From contig CM022673.1 in the NCBI GenBank assembly GCA_012295275.1, forward strand, positions 12,030,788-12,094,787: 64,000 nucleotides of DNA. The letters are read 5' to 3'. The stretch's first letter is position 1, and every line of letters begins with the position of its first letter. The notes beneath the pieces were generated by a model. The model saw only the letters and a program-made list of their open reading frames with translations. It did not search any database and was not told where the DNA came from. Positions 10,147 to 20,320 of the stretch are shown one piece after another. The DNA is from Chrysomallon squamiferum (taxonomy: Eukaryota; Mollusca; Gastropoda; Neomphalida; Peltospiridae). The position numbers were made by a program, and so were the translations under genes.

Positions 10147-12215
10147 AGGACAGATAACTAGAGTAGAATTTCTTTGTCGGAAACATTTTATCTTTTGTAC
10201 TTAGAAGATCTCAGACATATAAATGTTGTCGATATTTTCAGAAGGAACCACGATATTTAATATTGAATTGATGTTGATTTTTTTTATTTGTTTGTTTATT
10301 TAATTATTTATTGTTTTTGTTAGTTTGTTTTGGGCTGGGGTTTTTTTGTTTATGGGTTGCAACTGTTACCTCAAATCCATCCACCGATTTAATATTCAAT
10401 ACGCTTCCGTTACCATTATAAAATATCTTAATTGATCGGTTGAACAGTTCCACAATGAAAAGGTCTGGAAATGGCCCCTGATAAACAACCTCAGTTTCGT
10501 TGTAGGCTACCGCCAAACCGGACAGGAACAAACGCTTAGCCACATCCTGTTTGTCACGTGGGTGAATTCTGAAGAAGAGTAACGTTTAAAAAAAACCGGA
10601 AATAGATTCATGTTTTGGTTTTCCATAAGTTAGAGCGATTATTAATTTAAGAACTGCGATGTTAATACTGCTTGCTACATTTTACACGAAGTTAAAAAAA
10701 AAAGACTAGTTTATGATTATAATAAAGAATTTAAAATTATTTAGATAGATTATTATTATCATTGTTTGTCCGTTCATTCATTAGTTGTTGCTTTTTTGGG
10801 GGGGGGTGTTGTTATTTTGTTGTTGTTGGGGGTTTTTTGTGGGGTTTTGTTGTTGTTGTTGTTGTTGTGGTCGTTGGTTGGTTGGTTCGATCATTCGTTT
10901 GTCTATCTGCGCCTTCATTAAGTTTTAGAAACTATGAATATGAAACGTGAACACCAGTAAAAGGTCAACGGTCATCTGACCTTTTGAAATCATCCTAGAC
11001 CCGATCACGAATTGAATATTACTTTTTTGAATTTATAGGATACATATCACAACCACGTATTTCTTAAAACAATAATTCTCTGTTCAAACCCTGAGAAAGG
11101 AGAAGTATAGTCAGGCAAGTCGACTGCCACAGCCATGAAGACATTCTTCATTTTGTCGTTTGGCACGGTGCCCTCGTCTGCCGTCTGGTGCCATCTGATG
11201 TCTGGGAAACCAGACGATATTGCTGAGTCGTTCCTATATGGAGCTAACTGAAACAAATATGTTTAAAGCAGAAGAGGAAGAACAAAGAGAAACAGCTACT
11301 GGTCTTAATCGTATTAATGATACAATACTTTACAAAGTATTACGACGGAAATTTAATATTCGAAGCAGTGTTGTTAGATGTTTAGTCGTTTTTTTTTTTG
11401 TTTGTTTTTTTCTTTTTTTCTTACTGGTGTTGTTGTTTGTTTGTTTGTTGTTATATTTGTTTTTGTTTTCGTTTCAGCTGCTTTCCTTCTTTGTTTTTTT
11501 TTCTTTATTATTTTTTTTTTTTTCTTTTTTTAAATACAAATAAATGAATAAAATTTTTTTTTTTTTAAAAAAAAAAACTTAACACTGAACAATGTGTTTA
11601 AGGATTAGAACGAAACAAACTTAATTTTTTGGTATAATATAATTATAATGAAATAAATCTGCTTGATCGATTAACAGCAATACGATTTTTATATCTACTT
11701 TTCAGTAGTAATAATGTAACATACTACGGCCTTTTATAAATCCGACTAGAATCCTAACTGGAAGATAGCTGTTGCTCTAACCACGTGGGCAACAGCTTCT
11801 CCTCACAAAATAAAAAAGACTACCTGGACAAATCCGAAAGGAAAATCTTCATCCGTCTGTCCAGCGGTCCCCTCGTGAAACTTCTTTCTCCAGTCGTTGA
11901 TCATTGCGGGAAACGTACAGTTATAGACATCCATCGTGTCGGGAAATCCTTTCGGAGGAAAAGCGTTCGACTCCCCTAAATCGTTTTGTACAGTATTAGC
12001 AAGAAGTCTTCGGAAACATTCGATGAGGTTATACCAAATATTTTACGAATACTGGATAATAATAGATTAGAGATAATGTATTTAAAGATTTCTTCTTGTG
12101 ATATTAAAAAATAGATTATACTACCAAATGAATGTTTGTTATTAATTATTATTATTAAAGAAAGACTGCTGACAATTTTTTGAAATTAATTGTAAATATA
12201 CAAAATGTATTTAGC

Positions 12216-12293
<78 letters not shown>

Positions 12294-12701
12294 CCCTCCG
12301 TAACTCGAATCGTTTCATCATCTTCGTTCATTAACTTAATGTAATTTTCATTCTCTTTACCTTGATACCATATAGCTCCATAAATCGACATATTGAGCAA
12401 TGGATGTATCATAGAATTCCACAAAACGGTGGCCGAATTTGGATTCACATCAGAAATGTTGAGCTTTTCTAATCTACAAAATTCAACCTTGACATGAATT
12501 AAATGAATGTTTAAAATGGATATAAAAGCTAAGCCATTTAAATATATATATATATATATATTGTAATTTCAATGTATTTGGAGTTGTTTTCTCCGTTTTC
12601 TACTTTCATATCTTTGGGAAAAGACATGTCAAGTAGTGCCTCGTTTTTCGCGAATAAAATGTAGCCAATTTTCTGTGAAATATTACATATCCGAATTATA
12701 A

Positions 12702-12777
<76 letters not shown>

Positions 12778-14590
12778 AAATTTTTTTTTAAATTAAAAAG
12801 TGTGTGGTAGAAAATGTATCAGTGTAAATCTAGTTACTTCGTCAAGCAGAACAAAATAAAATGTTTTTCACGCAGTACCCTCTCTCTGGTTTTAAGCCAC
12901 ATTTGGCCAGAGCATCTGGTGATGACCACGCCTCCACTCGAGTGCCGCCAAATGAAGTGTCAATCAATCCGATTGGATAATTCAAATGACCTGACAAATA
13001 TTTTCCATACAACCAACACACAGCTGAGAAATACTTCCATGAATGTTCACCAATCGTATCTGGAATTAGTGAGAAATTTAAAAGTTAAAATTAAAAACAA
13101 ATAATTATAAATAAATAAATAGGTGTATGTACTACTAATTTGGGACATTATTAATGGCTATTTATTTTATTCTTTGTGAATTTATATATTTATAGACTTT
13201 TGAGGATTTGTTCTTTTTAACCGTACTTTATTATTATGAAAGTTTTTTTTTTTAGTGAAAAATAAACAGTTTAACGTAAAATTTACAGTTTGCTGGTAGG
13301 GACCAGGATTCTGCTATGTCATTAGTGTCGTATTCTGGTGTCCCGCTTCCTTTCATCTTCAAGGCAAACACACGAATATTTTTGTAACTGGAAACATCCT
13401 CCAGCTCGCTCGAAGCATTGAAAACCTCAACGAAAGAACAAAAAGAAAGGTCCACATATTTAATTTATAGTGCGCTTCAGACAGGTTCTGAATGCTGGTG
13501 ATTTGAAAGGAAGCCCGCAAACTCTTACTGTTATCAGCTATCAGAAACATTATATATATATATATATATTCCACTATATAGAATCTTTTTTCATTTTTTT
13601 TTCATGGAATTATTATTTATTATTTTAATTTACCAGATCCAGTGTAAACTGCATATTGCTCTGGCCTGAACAAAGCCAGACATCGCCAAACAGAACGTCG
13701 CTGATGCTGACTTGGTTGACGGAGGTGACAGCGGTGATGGTGTGAGGTCCTCCAGCCGTCACTGGCGGAAGCTTCGCGAACCATATCGGCTGCCCTGGCA
13801 CTGGACCCTCTGTCACTGACGTGTACACGGGGCCAATACCACTGACAGTGACATTAACCGGATCACCGATACTGACCCCGTAACCCCAGACAACGGCTGA
13901 TGCCGGAGCCTTTTGCAACACCATGTGATCGCTGTAATACGAAGCAAAACTGAATTTTTTCCTTCCATCTGGAAAAACAAATAGTAATTCGTTAATTCTT
14001 CCATTATTGTTGGGCTCCAAGGTATTGTTACTATTTATTTTATATTTCACGAATGACAAAAAGAAATAAATAGACGGCATGACATATAAGATTACCTAAA
14101 CCGAGAATCATTATTTCGTAATTTGGGATAACGGTTTTTACCAAAAATAAAATGTAACTAGTTCAATAAATTTTATTTAAAAAAAATAAACAACTCAAAT
14201 ATATAAAATTGCAACTGAAGAGAAAAAATCTCGGAAAAATGATTCCGAAATCGTATTTATTATTACCGTTCAGTTAATGACGTTGCCTGTGCTTTCTGTC
14301 ATTGCGCAGTAGTCACTGGACTCGACATTTTATGCAAGAAATGCGATACAAATCGTGAGAATGCAAAAACAGAGTTTGACGGATAATTATTTTGTGGCAG
14401 AATATTTTAACAGGCGATATGCAAATGACGAGGTAATATTTCCGAACGAGCCCTAAAACAGAAAGGCAGTAAATGTTTTATATATAAACATTTAGAACTT
14501 ACTTGGCGAAACTTTTCTTGTAGTAACCGATTGTATGTGTGAAATAATAATGCAGACGCAACATAACGAAACAATCGTTAAGTGAAACAT
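9264..14590 (-). CDS. SIAE: Sialate O-acetylesterase (SIAE), nine coding exons
   Basis: Hydrolyses 9-O- (and 4-O-) acetyl esters from sialic acids; the family acts in lysosomes or is secreted. Exons on the minus strand: 14503-14590, 13634-13968, 13287-13425, 12879-13059, 12361-12473, 11824-11975, 11090-11247, 10370-10568, 9264-9554. The sum is 1656 nt, 551 residues, with every junction in phase; the human protein has 523. Residues 1-21 form a signal peptide (MFHLTIVSLCCVCIIISHIQS). SGNH-type motifs are present: GDVWLCSGQSNM with the Ser of GQSN at 133 as nucleophile (Ser127 in human by alignment), QGESN at 285-289, and PDIRWHQTAD with the catalytic-position His at 356. Many N-glycosylation sequons (NVT, NAS, NIS, NMS, NCT) fit a secretory-route enzyme. 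No breaks were seen. The gene converges with the Cys-rich gene. Confidence 0.95.
10046..10145. repeat. (TTA)n followed by a 37-nt poly(A) run
   Basis: TTA/ATT triplets over 60 bp run directly into a homopolymer A tract at 10109-10145, in SIAE intron 8. The A run could be the tail of a retrotransposed fragment, but no body is recognisable upstream. Confidence 0.85.
10370..10568 (-). CDS. SIAE: SIAE exon 8
   Basis: Residues 389-455. Begins IHPRDKQDVAKRLFLSGLAV; IHPRDKQ is shared with vertebrate SIAE. Acceptor cttcttcag, donor GAG|gtaaca. Confidence 0.95.
11090..11247 (-). CDS. SIAE: SIAE exon 7 (catalytic His block)
   Basis: Residues 337-388. Contains SGFPDIRWHQTADEGTVPND, carrying Asp352 and His356 of the SGNH-like active site, and FMAVAVDLPD. 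Acceptor gtttcag, donor GG|gtttga. Confidence 0.95.
11824..11975 (-). CDS. SIAE: SIAE exon 6 (GESN block)
   Basis: Residues 286-336. Starts inside the Gly of QGESN and continues through VYNCTFPAMINDWRKKF and FPFGFVQ. Acceptor atttag, donor CAG|gtagtc. Confidence 0.95.
12219..12290. repeat. (CT)n microsatellite
   Basis: About 36 CT units in SIAE intron 5, near the donor at 12360. Confidence 0.95.
12361..12473 (-). CDS. SIAE: SIAE exon 5
   Basis: Residues 248-285. Contains SATVLWNSMIHPLLNMSIYG then AIWYQ. Frame demands the acceptor ttgtag at 12474-12475 rather than the closer-looking attag five bases on. Donor G|gtaaag. Confidence 0.93.
12703..12777. repeat. (AAT)n then (AAAT)n microsatellite
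   Basis: Trinucleotide AAT array changing to tetranucleotide AAAT array in SIAE intron 4. Confidence 0.9.
12879..13059 (-). CDS. SIAE: SIAE exon 4
   Basis: Residues 188-247. Contains FSAVCWLYGKYL, YPIGLIDTSFGGTRVEAWSS, a very conserved family block (GGTPIEAWSS in vertebrates). Acceptor attccag, donor GG|gtactg. Confidence 0.95.
13287..13425 (-). CDS. SIAE: SIAE exon 3
   Basis: Residues 142-187. Begins VFNASSELEDVSSYKNIRVF and ends ESWSLPAN, matching the segment after the GQSN block in other SIAE proteins. Acceptor gttgag, donor T|gtaaat. Confidence 0.9.
13634..13968 (-). CDS. SIAE: SIAE exon 2 (catalytic Ser block)
   Basis: Residues 30-141. Contains FSFASYYSDHMVLQK, the conserved start of the mature domain, and DVLFGDVWLCSGQSNMQ with the nucleophilic Ser133. 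Acceptor tttttccag, donor CTG|gtaaat. Confidence 0.95.
14503..14590 (-). CDS. SIAE: SIAE exon 1 (signal peptide)
   Basis: The ATG is at 14590-14588. The exon encodes 29 codons with a hydrophobic core and ends in phase 1 at donor A|gtaagt. The next exon supplies AT to make Asn30. Confidence 0.85.
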
Positions 14591-16003
14591 CTTTGTCAAG
14601 TATGACCAGATAATAATTTCTGTGTTGATGTGATATCAGTTTCTTATCTGTACCAAAGTTTAATCTATGTAATTTAGTTTGTGGATAACACCTAGCAGAT
14701 TAGAAATGTACTTGGCCTAATTATATATATATATATATACACACACACACATATGTAGATTGATAGACAGTTTAGTCAGTGTGTGTGTGTGTATACTACA
14801 GTTATAATGTTTGACTGTAGTTTTGTTGTTTGAGCAGTGACGTAGCATGGGCGGGGCCACAGGGGCGGTTGCTCCGGGCGACAAAACATTGTTAGGTTCA
14901 ATACTGGACGAATGATGGCTCATGGTCACGGGTTAAGGGGTGCAATACACTTGCCTTGCCCCAGGCACTGGTAACCAACTCTGTTCCTCTAGGTTTTAGT
15001 TTTTTGTGTTATCTTTCTATATAACTATGGCGTTATTTATTTATTTATTTATTGTTTTATACTGTCATTGTCCATAGATTATATTACAAGAAACAGATCA
15101 ACTGTATGATTTCTGTATAATAATGTGAAAAAGATCTATAATCAGCACTCAGTTAGCAGTAAAAAAATTAATTACATGTGCCTTCTCCTAACCCATAAAA
15201 TATAAATCTTGGTATTTGATCTGTCAGTTACATACTAGTGGCTGTAACAAGAAATTATGGAATGGATCCACCACAGAGTTTTGATCCCAGGAGCTGTCAT
15301 GCATCAAGCATTCACCCAGTTTTTCTGCTATAATCCACTATTTAATAACAGATAAAAACAAAATCATTCTGCGTTCCATTTCTTTAATCATTTCTCTCAC
15401 ATCAACTCAATAAAACACAGAGATTCATTTTTACAAACATTACAAATATTTTATGGCCTTTGAACAGTTTAGATCCAGCTCTGGTTTTATCAACTCCAGA
15501 CTTGCTGTTATGTGTATATATATAAAAAAATATCATAAAACATAAAAGAAATGCACATTTGCCTGCACTGCTGCAATATTTTGAATCCACCATTTTGTTT
15601 TGTTTAGTTCAAAACTGTATGTATTTGCCTTGCTGACCACAAGACAAAGCAAAAACACTGTGAAAGTCTGTAACTACTGGATATATCACTGGCGCTTTGA
15701 CTGTTATTATATATTACCAGTTTCATCTTCATTTAAATACCTCTTTGTTAGGTTGATAATGTCATCTATAAAAAAACATCAAAAAATATATATATATCAG
15801 AAAATATAATTAAATTAATGTTTCTCTGTTAAATACAATATCAACATTCTAATACAATAAATGTTTCTCTCTATTTCACAATTTACTCTAATTCGGTAAA
15901 AGTATCTAACAGATAAGTTTTTTGATATCAGAGCTTTCCTAAAGTTTTAAAGTTTGTTTAAGAGAAAATTATTTAAGACGACTTTAGTAGTTTTGTAAAC
16001 AGA
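14591..16003. other. Intergenic region between SSBP1 3' end and SIAE 5' end
   Basis: It holds the SIAE promoter side and the SSBP1 3' untranslated side, since both genes run on the minus strand. A GC-rich patch at 14838-14975 (gacgtagcatgggcggggc) stands out and may be a fragment of an interspersed element. Short TA and CA microsatellites lie at 14723-14752. No coding region is supported. Confidence 0.6.
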
Positions 16004-16115
16004 TTAATATTTATATGTAAACTGACTTGCTAGCACTGTTGTTGTCCTCTGTAAGTTTTCATTTGAGTCTCTGTATTCATCATACCTGACAGTCCCAGTG
16101 ACAAACACTCTGTCG
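16004..16115 (-). CDS. SSBP1: SSBP1 exon 5 (C-terminus)
   Basis: DRVFVTGTVRYDEYRDSNEN, LQRTTTVLASQFTYKY, then TAA at 16006-16004. Acceptor attccag. Confidence 0.93.
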
Positions 16116-19100
16116 CTGGAATAAATAAATCAATAAATAAATCAACAAACACCAAAATAAACAAATACAAAAATAAACATACGAGTAAATGAATAAACAA
16201 AAGTGAAATAATAAATTAATTAATTTAAAAAAACAAAGATATAAAAAAAATATTAAAGTAAAATAAATAATGAATTCTACTTAACCTCCAGTTCAGAAAT
16301 AAATAAATAAAAATAAAGCAAAGTCAATAAAATGTAAACAGAATCTTGATTGTTAAAGACACCATGCAATATACTAAAACTCATACTTTAAAAAATGAAA
16401 CATTTCCATTTATGTTTCTTCCGTTTTATGTCATATAGACAGACGTCGACACACAGAAAAATATATTTGGATATTAAAAAGACAAGAAAAATTAAATCTA
16501 TTCTTGTATCAAACATTCAGAGACAACACACTAAATTTTGAAATCAATATTAAAGTCTGTGTATGAACTTGAAATATCAGTGACATTTCTATTTTTACAG
16601 TACTGACCCTTTCTTGAGGTGTGCAGCTAATTTCTCTCTCAGACCTGGTTTAAATACACTGATTCTGTGCCAGTCAACACGTGACACAGTCTCACCTAGC
16701 AACAAAAAGAACTAAATTAAGAAAGCCAATCAAACTGAAGATAAGAAAGGTTTTGACCAATCAGAATTAGGTATGCCAATGAAAGTGAAGATAACAAAAT
16801 TTAAACCAATCAGAGGTAAGTAAGGACACAATTTTAGTTAATTTTAACCAATCAGATATTATGCTTTCTGTTCCTGGTATTCAAAAATAACAAAACAAAA
16901 TGAAAACCAGTCAGTCGTTACTTTAAACAATATTTCTAACTAAATTTTAATAATTATTTTCTGAAAGAATGAAAACATATTTTTATGTTATACCTCCAAA
17001 TGTTTTTAAATTTAATAAATTAAGATAGTGAATAGTACTTAGTAATCATAGACTTGAAAAGGTCACCATTACCAATCAGTGATTCTTTGAAAGTCATATG
17101 TTGACTGATCCTGCAATGTGTCATGCAGACATTAAACAAGAAATCAAAACCAAAACTTAATCCACCAATTCATTAAAAAAGAGTTGCTTCCCTTCGCTGA
17201 AAACATTTATCATTATTAAAAAGAAAATTTACCATCTTTTCGATAAACTGTATTGGTTGCCATGGAGAACACAACAACTGGGTGATCTTCAGTACCCCTC
17301 ACTTCTGCATCTCGTCCCAAACGACCCAACAAATTTATCTGATTTATGCCTGATTAAAGAAAAACAATTACATTCTCAAGTACTTTTCAGCGATGAATAT
17401 AATAAATAAAGTATTGCAGTTACATAAAATGAATACATCTTCCATTCAGTAACAACTGATACTTTTAGTTTATATACTATGCTTCCAGCTTTTCTAAGTT
17501 TTATATCTGAAACAGGTAAATTTTCAGCATATAATTCTACCACATCACATTAACTTCCATTCAAAAACAAGTGAGAATTACACTATGCATGCTATTAAAT
17601 TATATAGATCATGGTCATAACTACATTGAGGCAAATGCCTCATACAAAAATTTATGATTTTTTTTTAAGATAAAATTTTATTTTAAAAATATAAAATATA
17701 AATCTCTATTGCAATACAAACGATATCCATTGAATGAATTCATTTATGTCTACGGTTACCATTCGAACTCTTCAGACATCGTTGCAATGAAAGACAAAAC
17801 TGACTTCAAAGACATCACACATCAAACAGGTGTTCTTGCCTCATTTCAAAAAGAGTCTAGTTACAGCTGTGTTTACCATATTATATATAACAAAACAATA
17901 TCTAAAATAAATTCACTTTTTTCAAATCGAATGGAACTGTTAAGCACTGGCTCTTCGGTCTCATCCAGAAAATCAGCATAAAACCTTCTTCCACTTGATC
18001 TCAAACTGCGAACCTAAAACATAAAATAAATGTCTCATTTAATTACATATAATGATATATTTTGTAATTTAACATAAATTTTACAGAATATTAGTTATAA
18101 AAACAAAATTCTCTAGACAATGTTTGACAAACTTTCAAACAGAAAAATATTTAAAAAGCTTGACCAATGTAAGATGAAATAATTTAAAATAGCATCTGTT
18201 AATTTATGTAGATCTCAGTGCATAAAACACTGGGTACAGTTTTGCAGTTTTAGTAATTAAATAGGAACAGATCTAGGATTCTGAAAATGGGTGGATCTCA
18301 AATGTTGTAAATATATCTACAAAAAAAAAAAATGCAACCATTAATAGCAGCTTTAATGTGATCCTAATAGGATGTAGGTGTTGGGATATGTGATGTAAAT
18401 ATTCTCATTTCTATGAAACTGATCATGTAAAAGAATAAAATTTTACCAAAAAATGAAGCACCTGGATTTATCATTAACACTGGCATACAAGAAACTTTGG
18501 AAGATATTTCCATGATTCACTGAAGAGGGATTAAGATAAATAAATAAATAAATAAATAAATAGACCTACTCATGTATTTATAATTTAAGAAGGACATCTA
18601 AGAAGGACATTATGCTGCTTACTGAAAAACATATGTGTCCATAACATGCATGCTTGAACATTTCTCTTATAAGAAATGCTATATAATCCGACTTAATGTG
18701 TTCCTAATGGATGCCAGTGAAATTCAAAGCAAAACTTTAAATCTTCCGAACATGGGACGCTCTTGTTAAACTGTAGTTTTTAAGTGTAATCCACCATCAA
18801 ATGGATTATTTATAATTCTGTCTAAATTATAATGAAACAACCTAGTAAGGACATCATTTATCTTGTAAATTATAAAACTTAAAATTGACGTTTGCGCGGG
18901 AAATTATGATACTAATAGTAATAACAAGGTGATGTTTTGTAGTGTTCACTATTTGTCAAAGTGCCTGATATGCTGCGCAAATTAAGTCAGATTATTGATT
19001 TGCTTATACCATCAAAAATCAGTGCTGAGAGAAATAAAATGACAGGGGATAATCATAATGTTAAGCTTTCCTCTCATTTGTTATACTAGTCATTTATAAA

Positions 19101-19273
19101 TGTCAAAATGACGTTTAGAAGGTATTTTTTCCAGTTATCATACATTCAAATCTGTAAATCTATGCAAGTGCATTTATAGCTTGCTTGTCATTTCATCAGT
19201 ATAGTAGTATTCAAAACAAAAAGCCGTATAAAAATATGAAACATACACATCGCCGTGCCAAAAGCGAAAACAT
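16004..19273 (-). CDS. SSBP1: Mitochondrial single-stranded DNA-binding protein, five exons
   Basis: Binds single-stranded mtDNA as a tetramer at the replication fork with the Twinkle helicase and POLG. Exons on the minus strand: 19247-19273, 17938-18013, 17233-17349, 16608-16695, 16004-16115. They total 420 nt, 139 residues (human 148), all junctions in phase. An Arg-rich N-terminus (MFSLLARRCVRSLRSSGRRF) is a mitochondrial targeting signal. The OB-fold follows with INQINLLGRLGRDAEVRG, VVVFSMATNTVYRKDGE, WHRISVFKPGLREKLAAHLK, then GDRVFVTGTVRYDEY and TTVLASQF, aligning along the whole human protein. It lacks the short extension after the last strand, ending FTYKY. The start lies 406 bp from the divergent PLPP start. 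Confidence 0.93.
16608..16695 (-). CDS. SSBP1: SSBP1 exon 4
   Basis: GETVSRVDWHRISVFKPGLR then EKLAAHLKK; WHRISVF is the family signature. Acceptor gttgctag, donor GG|gtcagt. Confidence 0.95.
16724..16862. repeat. Approx. 48-bp tandem repeat with CCAAT motifs
   Basis: Two clear units and a partial third in SSBP1 intron 3. The units share gccaat, then tgaagataa, then accaatcag. They give five ccaat motifs in about 140 bp. Confidence 0.6.
17233..17349 (-). CDS. SSBP1: SSBP1 exon 3 (OB-fold start)
   Basis: INQINLLGRLGRDAEVRGTE, then VVVFSMATNTVYRKD; matches LNRVHLLGRVGQDPVLRQ and FSLATNEMWR of human SSBP1. Acceptor aatcag, donor G|gtaaat. Confidence 0.95.
17938..18013 (-). CDS. SSBP1: SSBP1 exon 2
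   Basis: Begins VRSLRSSGRRFYADF and ends EEPVLN plus one A. Acceptor tgttttag. The donor A|gttcca is weak; frame and homology to the following exon (INQINLLGR) fix it here. Confidence 0.82.
19247..19273 (-). CDS. SSBP1: SSBP1 exon 1
   Basis: Nine codons, MFSLLARRC, ending at donor TGT|gtatgt. Two cggaa (ETS/GABP-like) motifs lie just upstream of the ATG on the minus strand (19279-19290), a common setting for nuclear genes of mitochondrial proteins. Confidence 0.8.
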
Positions 19274-19679
19274 TGTTCTTCCGTGTTCCGTAATTCACCT
19301 AAAAACAAACGCACGTGTTGAAGCCTAAAAAGCATTTATCTCCCTTCGTCCTTTAATCCATCAAATATTCGAAAACTAACGAGTTCACACGTAGTCGCCC
19401 GAAGTTCTGTTTCATAAATAACTTACTCAAAGTAATGATTCGACATCTAGATTTCATCTAAATAATGGAAAACCTCCTTACATCAGGTTTAATTTAAATG
19501 GGAAAAAAAATGTAATTAAAAATAACAGCATAAAGTAGACAAAACATGAATATAAAAATACAGACAAAAGCAATTGGAAGACACACTAACAAGGAAGTTA
19601 AAAGGAGACACATACACCAGAAGAAAACAAATAAAATAAAAACAACATTAAGTTATGTAACTTGTTAGTCTATATTTCT
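19274..19679. promoter_or_regulatory. Candidate bidirectional promoter, SSBP1 / PLPP
   Basis: The 406 bp between the two divergent start codons must hold both 5' untranslated regions and most core promoter elements. Visible motifs are a CACGTG E-box palindrome at 19312-19317, two cggaa motifs beside the SSBP1 ATG, and a moderately CpG-containing stretch at 19260-19400. No TATA box is convincing. Confidence 0.5.
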
Positions 19680-19749
19680 ATGATAATGGTTTCTGCTTAT
19701 ATTAAAGGCATTCTTTATGTCGCTGGCGACATAACAATTGCTATAGCAG
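19680..19749 (+). CDS. PLPP: PLPP exon 1
   Basis: ATG ATA ATG start; MIMVSAYIKGILYVAGDITI then AIA, the first membrane segment. Donor G|gtaagc. The second ATG at 19686 is an alternative start. Confidence 0.8.
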
Positions 19750-20239
19750 GTAAGCGGAAGTAAAGAATGTTTGTATGTATATAGTAAAAAAAAAAAAAAT
19801 ATATATATATTGAAATTATAGCTGTTAACGATGTGTTTTCGCAAGGCTGTTAAGTTAAACATATTTCTGATTTCAATATTCGAAATAATTTGATAATGAT
19901 CCATTGACTGATTGTGCAATGCCTGTGATCAAATCAGTAATTTGTTAACCTGTTACTTAGTAAAGCATAATTTTTGCATGATTTTTGACATATAATATAA
20001 TTATAGCGTCCAAGTGTAATAGATACATACTCAGATACTGCAGTATTACATTTACTAGTACCAGTTGTCCTACTACTACTAATAGTAATTCTGTAAATTA
20101 TAATAATGCAGTTCCTGTAATAAATGCTGCTGTACTTCATAGATGGATTTATTACATTGCATAGTTTCCATTTATTTATAAATATAAAAATGAAAATATA
20201 TCTTATTATTGTTGTATTAAAATATTAAACAATCATGGG

Positions 20240-20320
<81 letters not shown>

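Noticed and set aside
11220-11543. Plus-strand 107-codon ORF with a poly-Phe tail
   Set aside because: Crosses antisense SIAE exon 7 and a T-rich tract; no domain and no splice support.
15402-15809. Two ORFs between SIAE and SSBP1
   Set aside because: Short, AT-driven, with no similarity, conserved motif or splice context.
17709-17981. Plus-strand 90-codon ORF
   Set aside because: Antisense to SSBP1 exon 2 and intron; codon content fits the minus-strand gene.
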